From Ophthalmolycus amberensis (Eukaryota > Chordata > Actinopteri > Perciformes > Zoarcidae), in contig JAFEUB010001102.1 of NCBI GenBank assembly GCA_024529925.1, forward strand, positions 1,026,001 to 1,090,000: a stretch of 64,000 bases of DNA, in the 5' to 3' direction. Below, piece after piece: positions 56,501-64,000 of the stretch; the first letter of the stretch is position 1; the number at the start of each line of letters is the position of its first letter. A model generated the notes under the pieces. That model searched no databases and was not told where the DNA came from. It saw nothing but the letters and a program-made list of their open reading frames with translations. The position numbers were made by a program, and so were the translations under genes.

Positions 56501-59500
56501 TCAGGAAGCTTTGGCGGCGCTTCTCTGCAGCAGGAGGGCGTGGCACACATCGCACACCCGCACAGGCCGGGGGTAGGACGGTAAGGCCAGCTCGTTGCTG
56601 GAGCAGGTGTTGCAGTAGATGTCTCCACAGTTTCTACAGTGGTGCTGCAACACACAAACACCTCATTGACGTTTGCTGTGAAGATGAATATTATAGAAAT
56701 ACAACTAATATGACAAGATACCTTTCTGCGTGCGATGGAGAACTCCTTCTCGCAGTGCTTGCATTGAGTGGCCTCATCGTCCTTCAGCCACGCGTGGCCC
56801 TGATGGAGGCAACGGACATACAAGATGGGATATGTCAGGATCTTTCATCAATTTTACTGCATCAATTGTACAAATACACCATTCTTCACATTGTACCTTC
56901 AGAGCTTTGTTGACCTCCTTGAAGTCCTCCATCGTGAGTTTAGACCTTTGACAGATGAAAGCAATACACAAACCTCATGAAATGGTACATGCTTGAACGA
57001 AGAAGGAAAAAAAAGGTGTTAAAAGGAGAAGTACTAACTGGCTGAGGTGCTGCCCCATCTCCTGCAGAGCCTGCTCCTGCTGCCCACATGTCTGCTGCAG
57101 CTGCCGCTTCTCGTGCTTCAAATCCTGCAGCTCCTGCACCGCCGGTTCACAACAAACAAGAACCAGAACATCACAAGACTGCGCGGGATTAGCAAGTCTT
57201 TGCTCAAAGTCACTTTAGAAAGACCTAAATAAGATTAATATTGTTTTGCTGAGTCGAACCAGTTGAACTACTGCAATTACGTAGCAAATATAGATTCAGT
57301 ACGTATGGCATATTCAAACAAACTACTCTTGAACTGCAGCATCTAATGCAAATAACACATGAATTAAAGACGTGAGAAAGAATCCCTTTCGTCAAGTGGT
57401 TGTTTTGTGCCTGTGTGGAAGTTATACAAACTATTCTTCTCAGTTCCTGGGAAATCAAATTACCGCACAAATGTATGAAGACTTCTGCATAGGGGGTTTC
57501 GACACTATGTATAATCCACTCACACAGTTTTTCATTATTTGACAAGAAGACTCCACTTCCAGAGCTGAATGACCCTAAACCCTGGTGGGTGAGTGAGTGA
57601 GACACTGACCGCGTGAAGGCCCTGCAGCTGTTGCAGCTGTGTGCGGAGCTCGGTGCTGTTGTCCTGCTCCTGCTGGAGAGCTTTCTGCAGGCTTTGTCTC
57701 TGTTCCCTCTCAGTGCGCAGCTCATTCTCCAAACCCAGCCTGAGAACAGGGTGAGAGACAATTTAACAACAACCATCATAGCAAAATGTCAACTTACTTC
57801 TTCAAAAAAGAATAAAACTGATTACTATTAATTTAGGAAAGATACAGTTAATTTGCATTTTGTGTAAAATGAAAATAGAGCACCTGAGGAGATCTCTGTC
57901 TGCTGCATCTGTCCCCTTCGAAGTGATGACAGAGTGCTACAGTGTGATACTTTAAACTACCGTAGTAACATTGTACCTATCGATTGTATTTCATCTAGTA
58001 AAGCTGCTATTTGGTGCTTTTGACTGACAATATATTGGTATTTAAAAGTATTATTTAAAAAGCACAAATTTAAAACAGAAAACAATGATATAAAGTCACA
58101 TTAGTAACAAATTCAAAGTCATGAAAAACTGGAAAGATAGAATAAAGCACCTGGGGTATGCAGTGTGTGTATATATACATTAAAGGAAGTGTGAGCTCAG
58201 TTCATTACTAAACTACTCCTCAGTCTGGCATTAACTCATGTTAGCCAAACTAGTGCAGTGTTTTAAATCTCATCTTGAGCAGAACTTGTATAGACTGGTG
58301 TTTCTGTCTTTTAATTTAGCCTTTTATTCCATGTGCAGTACATATTGAAAGTCATGTCTGTGCTTCTGTGTAACGCTTTCTGTCTTAACCTTTGTGTGTC
58401 CAGGTCGGTCAGTTGTCTCTGCAAAGCGTCCACTTTTCCTTCCAGCTCCACCCGCATGTCTTTGTCCGACTGGTCACTTTGTTTGCGCTCTTGCTCAGAG
58501 TTCTGTAGCCTGTGAGCCACAGGGAGAGGAATATTATTTTAAAAAGGAATATCATTTTGAAAACAGACACATGCACAACACACACCTCTGCTCCAGTTCC
58601 ACCATGGCTCTCTCCATTTCGTCCATCTTCTGCTCCAGCTGCACCGCCTCCGTCTGCTTTTTTTCTGCCACTCGTTGCGAATCCTTAAAAAGAGCCACAG
58701 GGGTTTGTATTAATGCGCGTTCTGTCTGAGTGGCCGTGCGAGAGACAAGAAAGAAAGGGTGCATTCATGCGTGTCTACCTGAGCTTTGTGGAACATTTGC
58801 AGGTTAAGGGTCTTGACTTGGTCGAGCTGGAGCCGCAGAGCTGCCAGCGTGTCCTGTTTCTCGTGCGTGTCCTTCTCCAGCAGCCTCATGGCCACCTCCA
58901 TCTCCTGCTTCAGGCCCACCTGGAGCTCCAACTCACGCTCCAGCTCCTGCATTGCAAACACACAAAAGGCATGAGTCTAATCAGTGCAATAAAAACAGCA
59001 GTGTGGCTTAAGTTCCTGCTAACAGGAGGCCATATGACTCACCACCACCCACGCTGCTGGCTTCTGTCTAACTAGGCATGTAGACTAATTGTTATTTGCC
59101 ACAAGCGTGGCGTATTCTAGTGCTTTGTATAGCCGGTTGATACCTGACCTGGCGAATGCGCTTTTCCTCCTTATACTGCTTCCAAACTACGTTGTACATC
59201 TCATCCAGGCCCTGTCGAGTCTGTTTGTACGTCTCCAGCTCCACCTGGCTGTCCTGATGCGCTGACTGGACAAACAACACCACATTATACAGTTTGAGTG
59301 TTTTTTTTCTCGATTAGGAGTGATTTAGTTGCCGTTACTTGTTGTGGTTGCGTTCCGACCTCTTCCTTTTTCTGGCTGGACTGCAAGATCGTCTCATTCT
59401 CCTTTCTGAGCTGTTCCTGTTCTTCCCGCAGAGAGTTGATTCTGTCCGTCGCTGCTGTCAGCTGAGCAAAAACAAAACATTCAGGTGACGCACGGCTCAT

Positions 59501-61476
59501 GCACAAAGATGCTGTGTTGACATTGGAGGGGAATGGCTTCTTTTAAGACGATTGACGCCATCTTAAAATGTGTCACACACAACAGATCACACACACAAAG
59601 AGAGAGTCTGACCTCCTCTACAAGTTTGCTGTTGGTCTTCTCAATAGAGTCCATCTTGGCCTGAAGGTCAGTGACGGTGCCACTCAGGTGACGATTTAAC
59701 TCCTCAATGTAGTGCTTCTGATCTAATATGGCTGTCATCTTGGCATCACTGAAAGAGAAAGAATAAAGCAATTTAGGGGTTGAGCGTGCATTGGGTCGGT
59801 TCAAAACATGATAAACAGCAGCGAAGGTGAATCTGAAAAGCAGGCACTCACTCTTTTGGTGTCTCCCTGTGGGCAGTGTCTTTCAGATACAGGGAGAAGT
59901 CAATGACTCCCACCTGAACGGGGGGGGGGGAGAGAAAGTGATCACCGTGTGCGCTCGATGATTTGTCTCTCAAAAGAGACAAATGAGACGTGACAGCTGG
60001 GATGTGAAGGCCAGCAAAAACCTGTCAGCACTCACCTGAGAATCCAGATCCTCCCCTTTTATACACAGGTTAGCGTCAATTACGTTAAGTCCCACCAGGA
60101 GCCCCCCCATCACCGCTCCCTCGTCCTCCACCATCAACGCTCCAGAGTCATAAAACTCACTAGGAGGAGCCAGACACAGAGGGGATTGGAAAAATAGTCA
60201 ATTTAAATTGTGGGGGAATTAGCTGTTAACAGAGGAATGAATTATTCTTAAATAAATAAGCAGCTATGTTAAGACACGTAACTCATCATGGTTACTAACC
60301 TCAGGAGATCTTTGCGGTCCAGCAGAGCTTTCATATAGTCCGCTACTGTCTTCTGCATGAGCGCTAAATGCAGCCACGCCCTTCCTCTGCCCAAGCCGGT
60401 CCTGAAAAGAGAATTAAAAAGGAAAATGAATCCACTAATAACCAACTTGAGTATATCTTACGTTGTTGGTGCACTGGAAAATGGTTTGCAATAGCATACT
60501 TAATGCCGGGCAGGTCTCTGGCACTTGTGGCAATGTTGACAGACTCCGGACACAACTTCTCAACCAGCTCCAGAGGTCCCCAGATGGACTTGTTCTGACC
60601 AATGAAGGACTTCTTAGCTGAAAAAAAGACAAAATGTAAAAGTAATTTCTGCTTGTTTTGCTGGTGACTTTGAGGTCAGCCTCGTTGATGGCCTCACCTT
60701 TCAGCCCATGTTTGAGGCAGTGCTCCAGGACGATGAAGAACTGCTGCAGAGGAGGGTACTCCGAGTCCAGCGTCCTGCCCAGACTCAGGGAGGACTGAAT
60801 TAATACTTTGATGCTCAGCTTCATCATGCTGAGGAGGTTGGATCTTTCTATTGCCATGGGGTCTTTGGGGGGCAGAACTGTAAAAGGGATGCAAGGAAAA
60901 GGAAAAGCATTGAATGGGAACTGTGATACACATGCAGGCATGGAGGAAGATGTCGTGCACGCTTGTGTCCATGAGTTCACGGTCCCCAAACCTTAAGATC
61001 AAGACTTAGCTCTTGAAGTCATGTGTGCTGACAGCTGACAGTTTCCAATAGGAAGTAGTGAGATGGACTTTCTGGCTGTAATGTTGTGTAACTTAACGAA
61101 GTAAAATAGGGAGCATTAGAGTGTCAAAGGTTAACAATAGTCACGGCTTACCTGGAAGTGTTTTTGAAGTGTTGTTGAGATCATTATTGGACTCCGTCGG
61201 AGCGCTCGCGGCGGATCCCTGGGAGAGATTTCTCTGGGCGGCAGCGTAGCTCACCCCGCTGCTAATCGTTTCCGTGGCCTTCCGAGCCAGAGACAGGATC
61301 GGAGCCGACCAGCTGCTCTCTGCCGGAGCCGGAGCCGGCTTCTCGGTGCGGTCCTGCCCGTCGCTGTCGCCGGACTCGCCGTCGGGCGCGGCCTCCGAAA
61401 CTTGGGGCTCATCTAGCTGCTGTTTTGCTTCGCTATCCTCAACAGCTGTGTTTACCTCCCCTGCCTCGTCGGCCAT
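56501..61476 (-). CDS. rufy1: RUN and FYVE domain containing 1, complete, 17 coding exons
   Basis: Exons: 61476-61152, 60877-60698, 60617-60500, 60401-60300, 60159-60036, 59913-59852, 59748-59613, 59461-59360, 59265-59149, 58946-58779, 58683-58586, 58509-58390, 57739-57610, 57133-57039, 56945-56897, 56799-56722 and 56644-56501; 2148 bases, 715 aa (human 708). It is an early-endosome protein binding PI3P and Rab4 that acts in recycling. Disordered acidic N terminus (1-105); RUN domain about 115-300 ([60 protein letters not shown]); coiled coil about 320-640; FYVE about 649-712 with [18 protein letters not shown] and RVCDVC, so the PI3P-binding basic motif and paired Cys ligands are present. 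Start ATG 61476 has context ACCATGG. It converges with hnrnph1. Confidence 0.96.
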
Positions 61477-62965
61477 GGTTGACCCCCCCCTCCCTCTCTC
61501 AGAGTATTCACGTGACCCGAGCAGAGCAATCACGCGCGCTGTGAGAACTTTATTCTTCTTCGTTTGAGTTATTGGCAGTTAGGAAGCCAGTTGATGTGTG
61601 CACCAGCGCCACCTACTGGACTGGGGTGCGTGCGCAGCAGACAGACTGTCCTCAGGAAACAATGCTGAGGACCTTGATTCACTCTAAAACCTTAATTCAC
61701 TCTAAAACCATCAGAATAGGCGTTTCCTATAGAAGACACACTGACATGTGACAGTAAGACAAGTAATGTTTGTTCATGTTTGGTGCACTTGGCTTACCCC
61801 CTAAACCTATATAACTTTCCAAATATCACACTACAGCTATAGCAACAAGTCCTAATGCAAATGTTATGAAAACAACCTTTGCTGAAGACCACGTATAATT
61901 ATTCTTGATCTCAGAAGTTCCAGACAAGATAATGAGCGTAATGAGCAAACCGATTAGTGACTTCTCGCCACTCCTTTTACAACTCCAAACAAGTCCCATT
62001 GAGGTCCTTTTGTAGTCCTTTCCAAGTGTGATGTAGTTCCTAGTTTAACCACGTGGCGGCGCAGACAAGCTTTGCGTCATTCGCCTGTTCAACCTGTTAC
62101 AAGATGCTTTTATTATTCATAGGCCTAAAGAAACTCCCCAGTCCAGTTTATACCGTGCAACTGTTAAGACTTTAAAAGTGAGTGGATGAGTACGAATGGA
62201 TGATTTGTATTATTATATAAGTTATTTGTATTATTATTGTATTGTTATAAATAGTAAACATTTCAGTAAATATGGGCATATTTTACAATTTATCCTTTTT
62301 TGATGTGACTTTCTATCTATCTATCCATCCATCCATCCATCCATCCATCCATCCATCCATCCATCCATCCATCCATCCATCCATCCATCTATCTATCTAT
62401 CCATCTATCCACCATCTATCCATCTATCCACCATCTATCCATCTCTATCTATTCATCCATCTATCTAAAAAGGCAGCAGAGTGATGAGACAGATATATAT
62501 GTTATTGCCAAACACGAAATATTAACATAACTCTTAAAAACATCTGAAATCCTTAAAGATTAGATAAATCAACAAACACTGCGGCTTATAGAAATGAGAG
62601 TCAGTGTTCTGAAAGAACAGGGCACTTCAGGTGAAAGCTTAACGCAGAAGATGGGGCTAACATATTGACATATCATAATTCATTTCTATCAACTTCAACT
62701 TCAACGTATACAGGATGTACATATTAATACATTATAATAATGCCTACCACAGTGACTATCAGAGTATTTTTTTAAATTTAAAGTGGCCCTACATACTGCA
62801 GTACTCCACATCAAAGTGATTAGCCTAAAAATCCATAAATGGATGCAGTAATGTACAAATATCGTTATAAACACGAGTGGCCACTTAGTCCAGTGTGTGT
62901 CTACTACACGTTGTTCACTCACAGCGGTGTGTGGCGCACTGAGCAGCCTCTGTAGGCGTGGTGTA
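61477..62965. other. Intergenic region between rufy1 and the gene at 63.2 kb
   Basis: The two genes are divergent. The rufy1 promoter should lie at 61477-61650. No exon is recognised in the rest. It contains an ATCC/ATCT microsatellite. Confidence 0.5.
62312..62467. repeat. (ATCC/ATCT)n microsatellite
   Basis: A CTAT run, then about 17 CATC units, then mixed CATC/TATC units with ACCATCTATC interruptions. The 70-codon open frame over it (Ile-His-Pro-Ser repeats) is an artefact. Confidence 0.95.
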
Positions 62966-62969
62966 GCGA

Positions 62970-63109
62970 GGACACACATAAATACCGCGGTGCCTCAGTC
63001 CGGGCGCTCCTTCACTCCGCTCCTCTGACGCTGAAACATCCAGGACGCTCAAGAGGACTCAAACAGGCGGAATTAATTCACACAAACGCACCGAGAGAGA
63101 GAGAGAGAA

Positions 63110-63141
<32 letters not shown>

Positions 63142-63233
63142 GGAGAAAAAAAAGCGAGAAGGAAGGAATATTTAGAAAACGGAACAAGTGGAAGGAATAA
63201 AACTTGTAGAATTTGTTTTCCCCAACTTTGGAC
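62970..63233 (+). promoter_or_regulatory. Probable promoter and 5' untranslated region of the right-edge gene
   Basis: ACATAAATACC near 62976 is a TATA-like element followed at about 30 bases by a C/T-rich initiator-like stretch (GCCTCAGTCCGGGCGCTC). A GA-rich tract (about 63092-63142) lies in the presumed 5' untranslated region. No in-frame upstream ATG is obvious. Confidence 0.4.
63092..63142 (+). repeat. (GA)n tract
   Basis: Two GAGAGA runs separated by AATATATATA. It lies about 100 bases before the signal-peptide exon. Confidence 0.85.
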
Positions 63234-63279
63234 ATGATGAGGATTTTCGGTGTTGTGCTCCTACTGGTTCACGCCTTGG
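63234..63279 (+). CDS. Signal-peptide exon of an unidentified secreted or membrane protein, partial
   Basis: ATG ATG is followed by RIFGVVLLLVHALG and then the donor G|GTGAGT, leaving phase 1. A short hydrophobic start ending in a phase-1 intron is the usual first exon of secreted and type I membrane proteins, including receptor kinases and immunoglobulin-superfamily members. The rest of the gene lies beyond the right edge and I cannot name it. No second exon is visible up to 64000. Confidence 0.5.
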
Positions 63280-64000
63280 GTGAGTTTCACGTGCGCTCCT
63301 TCTGTGTTGAGTGGCATTGTAATGTGTGACAGTAGCTGTCTGTGTCTGCCTCTCTTCTGGGCTATCGGTGTAAGCAGGGCTGTAACATGTCTTGTAAACT
63401 TCATAACCTTTAAGGCTTTTCAAGATGCCAGGCTATTCGGGAGCTAACGGGGTCATCTCTCTATTTTAGAGCATGCTTTATGTAACTTGATACATTTATT
63501 TTTAACTCATATTCTTGCCTGACATTAGCTAACTGTCTGTCCATGCATTTCATGTGTGTGTATATGAGACACAGGGACTATATGCCAACTTCTATTTGCC
63601 CCCTCCCTCCCACTACGTTCCCCTTCCAAAGCCCACACATTGAAACTGTCCCTATGCCGGAAGGACCTATATTTCTAGTTCAAGCCCCACTTTGGGCCAG
63701 TTGCCACTCTGCCAAAGTGCTCCTGAGCAAAGGGGGGTGAATACCTGCCAACCCCTTGAGGACCATGCTCTGTGTCTCAGCCTGTGTGTTTCCTAACAGG
63801 GATCAGCATGATTGCACTGAAAGCCAAAAATCCTGCCTGGAGCTTCCTTGTGCTCAACATGTTTCGACTTGTCCTCAGAGGTCCTCCCACCTTGGCACAC
63901 TAACCTGTTTGTACTGATCGTCCCCTAGAGGAAGAGTTTCTGAGGTGTTTTGGGGGAGGTATACTCTGTCAGACTGTATGGAACCAAACTTACATGCAAT
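63280..64000 (+). other. Presumed intron 1 of the right-edge gene
   Basis: No exon with acceptor and donor and a recognisable product is seen. The open frames are short and carry no domain. Confidence 0.45.

Noticed and set aside
62272..62484. Ile-His-Pro-Ser repeat protein, or a CRISPR-like array
   Set aside because: It is a tetranucleotide microsatellite with units far shorter than CRISPR repeats and no spacers, in a vertebrate genome.

Overview
This window is nuclear DNA from a ray-finned fish, most likely a percomorph teleost. All genes are split by GT-AG introns. The protein families are vertebrate-specific, and the interspersed repeats (an L2/CR1-type LINE with a TTATC tail, a hAT-like element, long CA, TA and ATCC microsatellites) are of teleost type. 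There is no operon, phage, plasmid or CRISPR structure. I rebuilt exons by hand from splice sites, reading phase and family resemblance. For the four large or complete genes every junction keeps frame from start to stop, which is strong internal support.

Layout. 1-9.6 kb is the 5' part of a PDZ-LIM gene on the minus strand (pdlim7-like). Only its first PDZ coding exon (6425-6523) is secure, and the rest of the gene lies beyond the left edge. 10.56-13.47 kb is a clathrin light chain gene on the plus strand (cltb-like, six coding exons, 223 aa with an 18-residue cassette exon). 14.89-16.11 kb is higd2a on the minus strand (two coding exons, 113 aa), tail to tail with cltb. 18.07-48.11 kb is ankhd1 on the minus strand, with 39 coding exons, 8058 coding bases and about 2685 aa. 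It encodes two ankyrin-repeat blocks, a KH domain and a long low-complexity tail. Its introns carry a decayed antisense LINE (about 32.8-36.04 kb), a hAT-like element with 8-bp target duplication (41042-41483) and several microsatellites. 51.25-55.18 kb is hnrnph1 on the plus strand (ten coding exons, 429 aa), head to head with ankhd1. 56.50-61.48 kb is rufy1 on the minus strand (17 coding exons, 715 aa: RUN domain, coiled coil, FYVE zinc finger), tail to tail with hnrnph1. At 63.23 kb a new plus-strand gene starts with a signal-peptide exon and runs off the right edge.

The genes do not form one pathway. Clathrin light chain (vesicle coat) and RUFY1 (early-endosome tether) both act in endocytic traffic. 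HNRNPH1 and ANKHD1 are RNA-linked or scaffold proteins, HIGD2A helps assemble mitochondrial respiratory complexes, and PDLIM7 is a cytoskeletal adaptor. What unites them is synteny: from memory, the human orthologues all lie on distal chromosome 5q.

I found no convincing undescribed system. The observations most worth checking are a GC-AG intron in cltb, possible in-frame upstream exons of the PDZ-LIM gene, the near-abutting 3' ends of hnrnph1 and rufy1, a glycine-codon repeat that runs into a splice donor in hnrnph1, and the two mobile elements inside ankhd1.
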